Below are positions 1-8,617 of a DNA stretch of 64,000 nucleotides, in pieces. The stretch is taken from positions 1,364,001 through 1,428,000 of the forward strand of contig CAVTQY010000001.1 of assembly GCA_963736975.1 (NCBI GenBank). Direction: 5' to 3'. The notes beneath the pieces were generated by a model. The model saw nothing but the letters and a program-made list of their open reading frames with translations, ran no database searches and had not been told where the DNA came from. The stretch comes from CAVTQY01 sp963736975 (GTDB lineage: Bacteria; Pseudomonadota; Alphaproteobacteria; Acetobacterales; Acetobacteraceae). Within the stretch, counting starts at the first letter, position 1, and every line of letters begins with the position of its first letter. Position numbers and translations under genes: made by a program.

Positions 1-1
1 C

Positions 2-319
2 GAGAAACCGCAAAACGATCCGGTGTTGACCCGCTTCCGTGCCGCCGTGACGGAAATCTATGGCGAGCGCGTGGAACGCGTCGTGCTGTTTGGGTCGCGT
101 GCGCGCGGCGATGCGAAGCCGGATTCCGATTACGACGTTGCGGTTTTTCTGCGGGACATGCCGGAGCGGGGCCAAGAGATGGCCCGGCTTGCAGAGGTGG
201 AAACCGATATTCTCTACGACACGGGCGCGGTGATCAACGCAATGCCATTTCCGGCAGAGGCTTATCGTGAGCGCACCGGCTTTATGAGTGAGTTGCGGCA
301 GGACGGGCTAGAGCTTTGA
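2..319 (+). CDS. MNT-family nucleotidyltransferase (antitoxin of HEPN/MNT pair), 5' partial
   Basis: Minimal nucleotidyltransferase, probably the antitoxin of the overlapping HEPN gene. The frame is open to the window edge, so the true start is probably just outside; a GTG at 23 is the first internal start candidate. The catalytic signature GSRARGDAKPDSDYD (GSxxxG then DxD) sits about 25-40 residues from that GTG and is followed by a short alpha/beta tail, giving the length usual for stand-alone MNT domains. In characterised MntA/HepT pairs the MNT protein neutralises the HEPN partner, in some cases by adenylylation. Its stop codon overlaps the next start (TTGA), so the two are translationally coupled. 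The family call is secure; the antitoxin role is inferred from pairing. Confidence 0.85.
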   Translation, partial: EKPQNDPVLTRFRAAVTEIYGERVERVVLFGSRARGDAKPDSDYDVAVFLRDMPERGQEMARLAEVETDILYDTGAVINAMPFPAEAYRERTGFMSELRQDGLEL

Positions 320-738
320 AACCGGAGAGCGCCGACTATCTCGCCAAGTCGCGTGAATGCCTCGATGCCGCCAAGACAATCAACGCTTTTCCCCTGCCGC
401 AAGTGGCGGCAAAAGAAGCCTATCTCGCCGTTTACCACGCTGCCCATGCTTTCGTGTTTGAGAGCACCGGCAAGGCCGTGAAAAGCCACAAAGGGATGCG
501 ATCAAAGTTTGCCGAGGTTACGAAAGGGGACGCGCGTTTTGATCATTCTCTCACGTCTCTTTTGGCGCGGGCTTACAAGTTCAAAGAGGTTGCCGATTAC
601 GGTATCGGTTCGCGGGGTAGCGTCACGGTTAAGGAGGCGCAAGACATGATCGACCTTGCGCAACGCTTCGTCGATAAGATTACTCAGTTGCTCCCACCAG
701 GGACGAGTCCGCCACGCGGGCTGCGCGCACAGTCCTAA
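316..738 (+). CDS. HEPN domain protein (UPF0332 type), putative toxin partner of the MNT gene
   Basis: A 140-residue, all-helical HEPN-domain protein. It contains the family-typical AYLAVYHAAHAF segment, a KSHKGMRSKF turn, and a C-terminal helix pattern (ARAYKFKEVADYG...VTVKEAQDMIDLAQRFVDKI). HEPN proteins paired with MNT enzymes are usually RNases that act as toxins. I do not see an unambiguous Rx4-6H catalytic motif, so activity is uncertain. Translation starts at a TTG overlapping the stop of the MNT gene. The last dozen residues are Pro/Gly/Arg-rich and not typical of the domain. The IS1182-type element begins 18 bp after the stop, so the true C-terminus may have been altered. Confidence 0.8.
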   Translation: MKPESADYLAKSRECLDAAKTINAFPLPQVAAKEAYLAVYHAAHAFVFESTGKAVKSHKGMRSKFAEVTKGDARFDHSLTSLLARAYKFKEVADYGIGSRGSVTVKEAQDMIDLAQRFVDKITQLLPPGTSPPRGLRAQS

Positions 739-756
739 CCGGGGCGCGAAAATCAA

Positions 757-2433
757 GCAGACTGTGTGAAAACGCGCTGCCTGGCGGCGACCAGCGCGAT
801 GCAGGCAACCGGGCGCATCGGCGGCACCGTGTGGCGCCTTGGCTCGCTCCGGTGGGTGGCGTTGGTGACCGCTCGGGGGCGACAGATCCGTCCAACCGGT
901 GCGACGAGGCACCGGCGGCCGGGCTTTTCAGCCTGGCGCGGCCTTCACCGCCGCCATCAATTCATCGAACGCGACAAGGTTGAGCACCCGCCTGATGTTG
1001 TAGGCAAGCGCGGTCAGGCTGAACTCAGCCCGGACCTTCTCCAAGCCGCGCATCAGGAATGCAGCCTGATACATCCACTGTTTGATCGTGCCGAACGGGT
1101 GCTCGACCGATTCGCGGCGTCGGCCAAGAATGCCTGGACGCTGCGCCAGCCGAGCCGCCATCCGGTCCAGCACCGCCTCGTTCTCTAACCGCGACAGCGA
1201 GCGAAACTGATTGCCCGTGCACCGAGGCCGCAAGGCACAATCGCGGCAGGCAGCACGGTTGGCGTAATTGATCTTCCGCAGTCCGCGAAGCAGCGACGAT
1301 GTATAGGGATGAAGACGCTGCCCGGCGGGACAGATCATGCTGTCCGTCTCCGCCTCATATTTGAACTCGTCCTTGCGGAACAAACCTTCCCTGACCGAAG
1401 GACCCCGCTGCGGTCGCGGCACATAGGGCACCATGCCCGCCGTCTCGCAGGCCGCGATATCCTCGATCTTGAAGTAACCCTTGTCGGCGACAACGGCGAT
1501 TGTCTCAGCGCCGAGTATCTCCTTGGCTGGTTCAGCGGTCTCGGTCAGCAGGCCCATATCGACCACCTGGTTGGTGACCTGCTGCTCGACGATCAGCTTA
1601 TGCTTGGCGTCGACCGCGATCTGCACGTTGTAGCCAACCGCAACATGCGTGTGCGCTGCCATCGCCCGACTGTCGGGATCGGTCAGCGAGATCTGGCTCT
1701 CCCCGGTGCGATCCAGCTCCGTCAGCATCGCCTTGCAGCGCTCGCGCCGCTCGCGCACGGCGGCGATCTTCTCCGCCAGGTTCTCGACCCGTGCGCCGCT
1801 TGTCCCTGGCTCGGCAGTATCGCTTCGATCGAGGCGCTGAAGGTAATCGTCGAGCTTCTCGTCAGCCAGCTTGATGAACTCGGCCAGCGAGGCGCGGGTG
1901 AAGTTGCGGTCCTTGTTGTTGACGGCCTTGATGCGTGTGCCGTCCACGGCCAGCAACTCGCGGCCGAACAGGTCCAGTTGCTTGCATAGCAGCACGAACT
2001 GGCGGAACACTGGACGGAAGGCCTTGCGGTTGTCGCGACGGAAGTCGGCGATGGTCTTGAAGTCGGGCTTGAGGTGGCGCAGCAGCCAGATCACCTCGAC
2101 ATTGCGGTGGGTCTCGGCTTCCAGCCGACGGCTCGAGCGGGTGCGGTTCAGATAACCATAAATATGGAGCTTGAGCAGATCACCGGGGAGGTAGCTTGGA
2201 CGGCCGGTCTCCTTCGGTTCGACGCGCGTGAAGCCGGAGGCCGCAAGGTCAAGCCCGTCCACGAAGGCCTCGATGAAGCGCACCGGGTTGTCGGGGCCGA
2301 CCTAGTCGTCCAGCGATTCGGGGAGCAGCAAGGTTTGGGAACGGTCATGACCGGTGATGTGCGGCATATCCGGATTCTAACGCAGCCCGCGCCGCGCCGG
2401 AATCCGTTGCGGAGGAGTTTTTACACGGTCTGC
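757..2433 (-). mobile_element. IS1182-family insertion sequence, probably inactive
   Basis: About 1.68 kb bounded by imperfect inverted repeats: GCAGACTGTGTGAAAACGC at 757-775 and, on the opposite strand, GCAGACCGTGTAAAAACTC at 2433-2415 (16 of 19 positions match). It contains a single transposase gene on the minus strand that has an in-frame stop. I see no convincing target-site duplication in the flanking bases. Length and organisation fit the IS1182 group of the IS4/IS5-like DDE elements. The element separates the HEPN/MNT pair from a block of lower-GC sequence. Confidence 0.8.
928..2367 (-). pseudogene. IS1182-family DDE transposase interrupted by an amber codon
   Basis: Reading from the ATG at 2367 gives 21 residues ending LLLPESLDD, then TAG (2304-2302), then VGPDNPVRFIEAF and a further intact frame to 928. 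Members of this family have a residue, commonly Tyr, at that position, so a single base change would create the stop; without it the protein would be about 479 aa. The open part can start at a GTG (2283) giving 451 aa. DDE landmarks are visible: LLAVDGTRIK (first Asp), VVADKGYF (second Asp) and ESVEHPFGTIK (Glu). A Cys-rich CPAGQ...CRDCALRPRCTG segment lies between the last two. The element could move only by suppression, restart at the GTG, or trans complementation. Confidence 0.85.
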
Positions 2434-3018
2434 CAGAATTTTGCAGCACTCATTTCGCCGCTACGGAGTGCAGCGAACCGTGCCGATGCGCGCCCTGATA
2501 GCGACCCACTGAGTTCGCCGTTCACCACTCGCTCTTCAACGCTATAGGGCCAGTAGCGTCTTTCATGTTTCCGGCCCGCGCACGAAGCACAGGACGCCGA
2601 GCGTTGGCGTATAGCAGACCACCGCGCGGCCCGAGGGATTGGACATTCCCTTGAGAACTGCATCCGGCGGAATTGGCTCCCTTGTCTTCGCTCTTAATGT
2701 AAGCCTCATAACGATTGCCATTGATACGGTAATCTGGTGGGTCGCTATCAGCTTCCGAACAGCAGGAGATGCCGGTGCCGGGCTGCCTCAAGCTCTGGAA
2801 CCACGGGCCGAGCACAGGGGCCGGTTTTCCATCCCATTTGGCGCGCGCGGGTGTTGTCAGACGCCAGCAGGAGCCGCCAGACATGCCAAAGCGGGGCACC
2901 AGCCGAAAAAGCTGTTCTACCAGTTGGGCGCGGATCGTTTCCCAACCAGTCGCGTGTCCGGTTTGGCGGGGGTCAACTCCATCGGAGCACCGCCGATTTG
3001 CAAAACTGACTGAAACGT
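2434..3018. other. 585-bp stretch right of the IS1182 element with no confident gene
   Basis: No ORF here has recognisable motifs. The longest is on the minus strand (2522-3106, 194 codons). Its C-terminal half reads like protein (DPPDYRINGNRYEAYIKSED and following residues) while its N-terminal half is Arg/Pro-rich. A second minus-strand frame (2748-2945) looks continuous with it, as if a gene had been split by a frameshift. I treat this as possible decayed coding sequence and assign no function. Confidence 0.3.
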
Positions 3019-4253
3019 GTGATCGTCTCGACGACAGAAAAGCGTGTGTGGAGGGCGGGCGTGGGCGGAAGCGGCGTCGCAGGCGCACTCTGGGTAACAA
3101 TTTCACGCGAAAAGGCTGCTCGCGGCCTTCGCGGGCTTATTCCCCTCCTATTCACCGGGTCGCTTCTCTGCGCGCCTCAGGCAGTGCGAGCGGTCCTGAT
3201 GGCGGCAGCGATAGGCACTGCATTTTCTCGTGGACATGCAGCAAGCGCCCAGGAGAGCTCCAACAGCTCCGTTAACCTCAGCGGCATTCTGTCCCAAGTG
3301 GCCACACAGACGCACGGCGAGTCAAGGGGTTGGACGAGAACGGTTGATAATTGCTATAACGAGCATTTATCGCCAGACACCATTATATCCTCATGCACCA
3401 AGGTTCTGGATGAGATCAAAAAGAAATCGGAAAGTAGAACCCTATCAGAGCAGGAGACCAAAGCCTCTGCCTCCGTGTATTATCAGAGATCGTCGGCATA
3501 TATGAGAAAATCGCAGGACAGAGGAAATACAGATGCGCTGAACGATATCAACAAGGCTATCGATGTACTCCAATCCTTCCAAGACGTAGAGTCACCGTCA
3601 GATCAATCAAATATCGAGGGGTGCGCGGGTGCATATTATCAGTCATGGAACAGCATCCTGACATTGCGATCTCGGATCTTGATGCAGTTATTGATAGCTC
3701 CGGAAGCACAGCAATTACGGACCAAATATTCCTGGCATCGATGCTGGAATGCCGGGCGCACGTCTACCTCAAGGAGGGACTTCCAGCGCGCGCCGTTCAG
3801 GATCTTTCAGCCTCGCTGAAATTGCAGCCGAATGATCAGGAGGTTGCGAAAGACCTCAGATTCGCTCGACAGCAACTTGCAAATCAGCCCGTCACTGAAC
3901 CTTCCGTTTCACGTGGGCAAGAATATACTTTTGTATGTCGGACCTCGGGGAGCGTAGAACCAATGGTGATCACGGCGGATACCGGGCGTAGGTCGTTGCG
4001 AATAGAATATAGAACTGAGGACACTAAATTACCGTGCGAAGCGTTGTTTGTCGATGGGGTAACAGCTCCTGTTTCCCGCGGCTCAACCGGCGACTACTGC
4101 GCAGTCTTAGTCGGCAACCCAACCGTTCGTCAGTCCGTCACTGTGGACAGAAATTCGATATCAGCCAGCGGGGGAAATCTACAAATGACGCTCGACATGT
4201 CGGCCGCGATATTGCGCGCACCGTCAGGAGTGAGCGTCTGTCAGCGCCATTGA
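3019..4253 (+). pseudogene. Secreted TPR-like protein, apparently frameshifted, function unknown
   Basis: Two overlapping frames look like halves of one gene. The first (GTG 3019 to 3819) carries hydrophobic N-terminal segments ending in AASAQE, which could be a signal-peptidase site (an internal ATG at 3199 is another start). It continues with a helical stretch, DALNDINKAIDVLQ, resembling one TPR unit. Sense fades after GAYYQS (about 3650). The second frame (to 4253) then begins sensibly with HPDIAISDLDAVIDSS and continues RAHVYLKEGLPARAVQDLSASLKLQPNDQEVAKDL, another TPR unit, followed by a beta-rich C-terminal domain with paired cysteines. A shift near 3640-3660 would join them into about 410 residues. 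Base composition is clearly more AT-rich than the window average, suggesting transfer. Confidence 0.55.
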
Positions 4254-4749
4254 TTGATGGCCGACCGGATCATTGAGAAGGGCGAAATCCACGTGCCGCA
4301 GATCCTTTGGTCATAGCGAGCGCCCGCCTTCGTATCGTGTACAACTGCTGGGCCGCTTTGCATGACGAGGGCGGCTTGCGTGTCGTGCGCGATTGTCGGG
4401 GCAGTAGAGAGGTTGAGTGCAGCTTTTGTGTCGTGGCTGCTTTTTAAGTACCGGTGATTTGCATGGTGCGCCATGTAATAGCACACATTGCATAAATTAA
4501 GCATATCGCAGCAAACTCACGCCGCTGAAAACCAAGACCTTTTCCGCCGCATAAATCGGCCGCATAATGCGGGGCGGCTCCAGGGGGGAAACATGCGGCT
4601 GAAGCGGCGTCGCATAAACGGCAACATCACGCCAGGCAGGTCGAGGCGATGGGCGTGAAAGCCGCCCGATCCGGACGGCCGCGCGCAGACCAAGACTCAA
4701 CACCAGCAGGCCGGCTCGGCCGGAACGCTCGGAATGAAGGGGCGCTGGT
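4254..4749. other. Intergenic region between the TPR-like gene and the MFS transporter
   Basis: About 500 bp with no gene I can support. Its left part contains a three-copy 48-bp repeat (see separate entry), its middle (4440-4560) is AT-rich, and its right part rises to the high GC of the downstream gene. Confidence 0.4.
4322..4436 (-). repeat. Three-copy direct repeat, 48-bp period (16 codons)
   Basis: The motif GCnGCYTnnGTnTCGTG recurs with its TCGTG ending at 4339, 4387 and 4435, exactly 48 bp apart. In the open minus-strand frame 4504-4241 the repeats read as 16-residue units starting HDTKAAL, HDTQAAL and HDTKAG. Conservation is highest in the first seven residues of each unit. Whether the frame is translated is unknown. 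The exact codon-multiple period suggests a relic of a repeat protein. Confidence 0.55.
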
Positions 4750-6039
4750 ATGACCGGCTTCAGCCGCTATCAGTGGATGATCTTCCTCGTCTGTTGGCTC
4801 GGCTGGATGCTGGACATTATCAACTTCACCCTGTTCGCGCTGGTGCTGCGCCCGGCCTTGACCGACCTGCTCGGCGGCCACGCCAGCATCGCCGAAATCG
4901 GGCGCATCGGCGGATGGCTCAGCACCCTGGGATTGCTCGGCTGGGCGATCGGCGGCTTCCTGTTCGGCATCCTCAGCGACTACATCGGCCGGGTCCGGTC
5001 GTTGGCGATCAGCATAGCGGTGTTCAGCGTGTTCACGGCGATGCAGGGACTGGCGCAGACGCCGTGGCAACTCGGCCTGTATCGCTTCCTGGGCGGGCTA
5101 GGGACGGGCGCGGAAGTCGTGGTCGGCATCCCGCTGGTGGCGGAAGCCTTCGCCGGTACGGCGCGGGCGCGCGTGCTGGGGCTGATGATGACGGGCGCGG
5201 CGTTCGGAAACCTGATTGCGGCGCAGGTCTATCACCTGCTCGGCGGCTATAGATGGCGCATCGTGTTCTTCGCCGGCATCGTGCCGGCGCTGCTGTTGCT
5301 GCTGTTCCGCCGCGGCCTGGCCGAACCGGAGCATTTCGCCGCGGTGCGCGCCCGTCGGGCGGCGCTGACCCGTGCCGAGGCGCACAGCGACGAGGACCGG
5401 GAGTTCCTGCGCTTCGTCCCGGTGCAGCTTTTCGGTGCGCGCCTGCGCCATAGCACCACCGTCGGGCTGTTATTCGCGCTGGGCTCGCTGCTGGCGATCT
5501 GGACCAGCCAGATCTGGTTGCCGACGATCCAGACCATCATGTTGCAAAAACAGGGGATCACCGGCAACGCAACCATTCCCTATGTCAGCGCCGGCATGTC
5601 GCTGTGGGGCATCGGCGGCATCTTCGGCTACGCCTGTTTCGGCTTCCTGGCCGACGCGCTCGGGCGACGACCGACGATCGTGCTGTACAGTCTGGGCACG
5701 GTAGCGTTCGGATTAGGGCTGTATCTCGGCGCCGAGAGCTGGGCGCCGTATCCGTATCTGCTGCCGTTGTTTGGGTTCTTCGTCTTCGGCGTGTTCTCCG
5801 GCCATGCGGTTTATCTGCCGGAGCTGTTCCCCACCCATGTGCGGGCGACGGCGGTTTCCTTCTGCAACGGGACCGGGCGGGTGATCACCAGCTTCGGCCC
5901 GCTGGCGGCGGGGCTGTTGGTGGCGCCGTTCGGCGGCAATTTCAGCCGGGCGGCGGCGCTGATGACGTGCTTCGCTTTGCTCAGTGTCCTGGCGATGGCG
6001 ATGGGGCGGGAGACGCGCGATCAGGAATTGCCGGTGTAG
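4750..6039 (+). CDS. MFS transporter
   Basis: A 429-residue major facilitator superfamily permease with about 12 predicted membrane segments spread over the full length, and a hydrophilic loop in the middle (residues about 190-225, rich in Arg/Glu). The loop 2-3 signature is present as GILSDYIGRVRSL, with a second copy, GFLADALGRRPTI, in the C-terminal half. An acidic residue is embedded in the first helix (WMLDIINF), as in many proton-coupled organic acid or aromatic acid carriers. The substrate cannot be read from the sequence. The gene stands alone; REP-like sequence and an IS481 element follow within 45 bp. The ATG at 4750 begins directly at the first helix. Confidence 0.85.
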   Translation: MTGFSRYQWMIFLVCWLGWMLDIINFTLFALVLRPALTDLLGGHASIAEIGRIGGWLSTLGLLGWAIGGFLFGILSDYIGRVRSLAISIAVFSVFTAMQGLAQTPWQLGLYRFLGGLGTGAEVVVGIPLVAEAFAGTARARVLGLMMTGAAFGNLIAAQVYHLLGGYRWRIVFFAGIVPALLLLLFRRGLAEPEHFAAVRARRAALTRAEAHSDEDREFLRFVPVQLFGARLRHSTTVGLLFALGSLLAIWTSQIWLPTIQTIMLQKQGITGNATIPYVSAGMSLWGIGGIFGYACFGFLADALGRRPTIVLYSLGTVAFGLGLYLGAESWAPYPYLLPLFGFFVFGVFSGHAVYLPELFPTHVRATAVSFCNGTGRVITSFGPLAAGLLVAPFGGNFSRAAALMTCFALLSVLAMAMGRETRDQELPV

Positions 6040-6053
6040 CACTCACCCTGGGG

Positions 6054-6081
6054 CCCTCACCCGGTTGCTTGGCAACCGACC
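6054..6081 (+). repeat. REP-like palindrome, left part, split by IS481 copy A
   Basis: CCCTCACC followed by the hairpin CGGTTGC-TTG-GCAACCG (6062-6078). Joined across the IS to 7474-7497 (CTCTCCCGTAAGGGGGAG) it forms the two-hairpin layout common in REP elements of high-GC alphaproteobacteria. It lies just after the MFS stop. Confidence 0.6.
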
Positions 6082-7473
6082 TGGTCCGAACCGGGGACAT
6101 AGGTGACAGTTTGGCCCGACGACATGGGTAACAGGTTTACTGGTTGGCATGGAGGTGACCCATGCCGTGGCAGAGGACCGGACCCATGGACGAGCGGATG
6201 TCGCTGATTGTGAGCTGGCAGGAGGACGGGCTTTCGATTTCGGAGCTGTGCCAGCGCTATGGCGTTAGCCGCAAGACCGGTTACAAGTGGATAGAGCGGT
6301 ATGAGAACGAGGGTTTTGCCGGGCTGTGCGACCGCAGCCGGGCGCCGCATCACTCTCCGCGGCAGGTGACGGGGTCGATCGCCGAGGCAGCGGTAGCGGC
6401 GCGGCGGGAGCACCCGAGCTGGGGGCCGCGCAAGCTGCGGGCGTGGCTTTCGGCGCGCGATCCGCAGGTGGTGTGGCCGGCGGCCAGCACTTTGGGTGTG
6501 TTGTTCGACGAAGCGGGCCTGACGGTGCCGCGGCGCCGGCGCGAGCGGGTGCCGCCGCGCAGCGCGCCGTTTGCCGGCTGCGAGGGTCCGAACGCGGTGT
6601 GGACGGCCGATTTCAAGGGCTGGTTTCGCACCGCCGACGGCGCGCGCTGCGAGCCGTTCACGTTGTTGGACAGTTGGAGCCGCTATCTGTTGCGCTGCCA
6701 GGCGGTGCGGCGGACCGATACCGCGACGGTGCAGGCGATCCTGGCGGCGGCGTTCCGCGAGTATGGCCTGCCGATGGCGCTGCGCAGCGACAACGGCTCG
6801 CCGTTTGCCGGACGCGGCGCCGGCGGCTTGAGCCGGTTATCGGTGTGGCTGATCAAGCTTTCGGTGCGGCCGGATCGGATCGATCCAGGCTCGCCGCAGC
6901 AGAACGGTCGGCACGAGCGGATGCACCTGACGCTGCAGCAGGAGACGGCAAGCCCGCCGGCGGCGAGCTTGCGGGCGCAGGCCCGCAGCTTCGCGGTGTT
7001 CCGCCGCTGTTACAATGCGGAGCGGCCGCACGAGGCGCTGGGCCAGCAAGTGCCGGCGCGGCATTATCAGCCGAGCCCGCGCGCCTACACCGGCAAGCTG
7101 TGTTCGCCGGAGTATCCTGGCGTTGAGCTGGTGCGCCAGGTGCGCTCGAACGGCGAGATCAAGTGGCGTGGCGAGCGGGTGTTCCTGGGCGAGCCGTTGA
7201 TCGGCGAACCGGTCGGGCTGCACCCGATCGCCGACGGCGAATGGCGGGTGATGTATGGCCCGATCGAGCTCGGTTTGCTGGACGCGAAGGGCCGCTTGCG
7301 CCAGCCGCGGCGCCGCCGCCGTCGGGTAGCCTGTGGATTTGTGGACAACGCACGCGCGTTGCCCACAACCCCACAGGGCCAACAACAACCGCAAGCCGAT
7401 CTGGTTCGATGACGGATGAAAAGTGTTACCCATGTCGCCGGTCTATTCTGTTACCCATGTCGCCGGTTGGACA
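6082..7473 (+). mobile_element. IS481-family element, copy A
   Basis: A 1392-bp element, matching copy B at 17641-19032, with one transposase gene. The outer ends are inverted: TGGTCCGAACCGGGGACATAGG on the left and TGTCCAACCGGCGACATGGG on the right (reverse strand), differing by a few bases and one indel. Both ends carry a second, inner copy of the GACATGGGTAACA core exactly 25 bp inside the outer one (6093-6108 and 6118-6133; 7449-7464 and 7424-7439). ACC flanks both sides, a possible 3-bp target duplication. The insertion splits a REP-like sequence. Confidence 0.85.
6162..7412 (+). CDS. IS481-family transposase (copy A)
   Basis: A 416-residue integrase-core transposase. The N-terminal helix-turn-helix (ISELCQRYGVSRKTGYKWIERY, about residues 26-48) is followed by a second HTH-like region and an rve-type DDE domain: Asp in WTADFKGWF (about 149), Asp in LRSDNGSPF (about 210) and Glu in QNGRHERMH (about 247). 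The family-typical YNAERPHEALGQQVPA motif follows, and the C-terminus is a basic, Arg-rich tail. It appears intact and matches the transposase of copy B. The ATG at 6162 follows a GGAGGTGACCC ribosome binding site. A second in-frame Met is 8 residues in. Confidence 0.9.
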   Translation: MPWQRTGPMDERMSLIVSWQEDGLSISELCQRYGVSRKTGYKWIERYENEGFAGLCDRSRAPHHSPRQVTGSIAEAAVAARREHPSWGPRKLRAWLSARDPQVVWPAASTLGVLFDEAGLTVPRRRRERVPPRSAPFAGCEGPNAVWTADFKGWFRTADGARCEPFTLLDSWSRYLLRCQAVRRTDTATVQAILAAAFREYGLPMALRSDNGSPFAGRGAGGLSRLSVWLIKLSVRPDRIDPGSPQQNGRHERMHLTLQQETASPPAASLRAQARSFAVFRRCYNAERPHEALGQQVPARHYQPSPRAYTGKLCSPEYPGVELVRQVRSNGEIKWRGERVFLGEPLIGEPVGLHPIADGEWRVMYGPIELGLLDAKGRLRQPRRRRRRVACGFVDNARALPTTPQGQQQPQADLVR

Positions 7474-7515
7474 ACCTCTCCCGTAAGGGGGAGGGGGTAT
7501 AGAGAGATATTGGCA
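7474..7515 (-). repeat. REP-like palindrome (right part) with ATATCTCTCTATACCCCC arm
   Basis: Read on the minus strand, the segment contains AATATCTCTCTATACCCCC followed by a C-rich/G-rich hairpin ending CGGGAGAGGT. The repeat at 11109-11143 has the same arm (ATATCTCTATACCCCC) and the same end (CGGGAGAGGT), so this is a dispersed family. Confidence 0.55.
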
Positions 7516-7846
7516 ATTGGTAACGCTCAAACCGCTGGGGTAGGACCGACATTTCCTGGCCGCTTCGTACCCTAGGGGGTGTCTTGAGCCGGGACCAACG
7601 GGTGGAGCGAGGGGCCCCGCAGAGTCCACGGCCGACCTCGCGACCTCAGCCGAATTGCTTCTGCCCGCAGTCCTGGCAGGAACAGGCGGAGCGAGCTGGT
7701 GCCGGGAGGGCTACCCCGAGTCAGTCGAACGGGGCTGACGGTTGCTCGCCACGGGAGTGCCTGCAGCCGGAGCCGCCACAGGTATATCTGCCGGTGCGGA
7801 GCTCACGGCACAGGTCCTCGCTGCACGTTAGCGGGCCCCCAAGCAG
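7516..7846. other. Noncoding or decayed sequence between REP-like repeat and IS5 remnant
   Basis: I see no supported gene. The only ORF (7584-7997, plus) has no recognisable motif and runs in the wrong frame over the transposase remnant that follows. Confidence 0.3.
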
Positions 7847-8113
7847 CGGGGCCGCTTCTTTCCCAAGCGTCTCTATAAACTCCGTACGCGCATCGAACAG
7901 ACGATCGGCAAGCTCAAGCGGTTCAAACGCGTCGCTATGCGCTGCGAAAAGACCGACACCAGCTATTCGGCAATCATCGGTTTCGCATGCGGGTTAATGC
8001 TGGTTAAATCCGTCCCCACAGCCTATTATAAGTTCGGCCATTCTAACCGGAATTGCTATCACATTTTTTCAACTTGGCTCGCTTTGATGTTGACGAAAGA
8101 AGCTCCTGGGTGA
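7847..8113 (+). pseudogene. IS5-family transposase C-terminal remnant
   Basis: Frame 2 from about 7847 reads GRFFPKRLYKLRTRIEQ, then IGKLKRFKRVAMRCEKTDTS and FACGLMLVKSVPTA, which is the conserved C-terminal end of IS5/IS427-group transposases including the catalytic Glu region (RIEQ). No start or upstream transposase domains are present in this frame, so only the tail of the gene survives. The homologous part ends near 8026, and the frame then runs on to a stop at 8111-8113. Confidence 0.75.
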
Positions 8114-8411
8114 TGTTGTACGTGGGTTCCGGTCGTCAGATCACTCTATTTGTATCCGTTATGCTTGCCTTGGCGGCAATGACCGTCCCAAGTATTCATT
8201 GTACAGGGCGGGGCAAATTATACGAGCGACGGGGAGCACAGGCGGCAACGCTTGGCCCTGCTTTGTCCTGACCACCGGTCTAACATACCTGTTGGTGGCT
8301 ATCGGTGTAAGCTTAACTGCTCAGCTCCGGCTTCGCCAGAGCATGATCAGCTACGATAATAGGGTGGCCGCTGAACGAGGCCTGCCGAAGCATAGCGGTA
8401 GCGCAACGTAA
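8053..8411 (+). pseudogene. Possible small membrane protein split by a frameshift
   Basis: Two short overlapping frames each hold one hydrophobic segment: ITLFVSVMLALAAMTV in 8053-8271 and FVLTTGLTYLLVAIGVSL in 8199-8411. A shift near 8200-8260 would join them into a two-helix protein of about 115 residues. I recognise no family. The first frame overlaps the transposase remnant. The call is weak. Confidence 0.25.
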
Positions 8412-8617
8412 CTAGCCAGTAATTAACTTTATTTTAGTTGCCGGACAGTGCGATGCTGGCTCAGATCCATTCCCAGTTCGGTTTGAAAAGGTGGGGTTGC
8501 TGCGCTAAATAGCCGGAAGCGCTTTGCCGGCGGTTTCGGAACTTACTCCGCGGGTCGACCAACCTAGTGAAGACTCTTTCGATGTACGAGCGCACATTGC
8601 AAATTACCCAACCTGGA

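Noticed and set aside
757..2433. Target-site duplication flanking the IS1182 element
   Set aside because: Flanking bases (TCAA left, CAGA right) do not match, so none is claimed.
6326..7126. Alternative frame within the IS481 transposase
   Set aside because: Overlaps the DDE transposase frame and is Ala/Gly/Arg repetitive; no programmed frameshift is needed because the main frame is complete.
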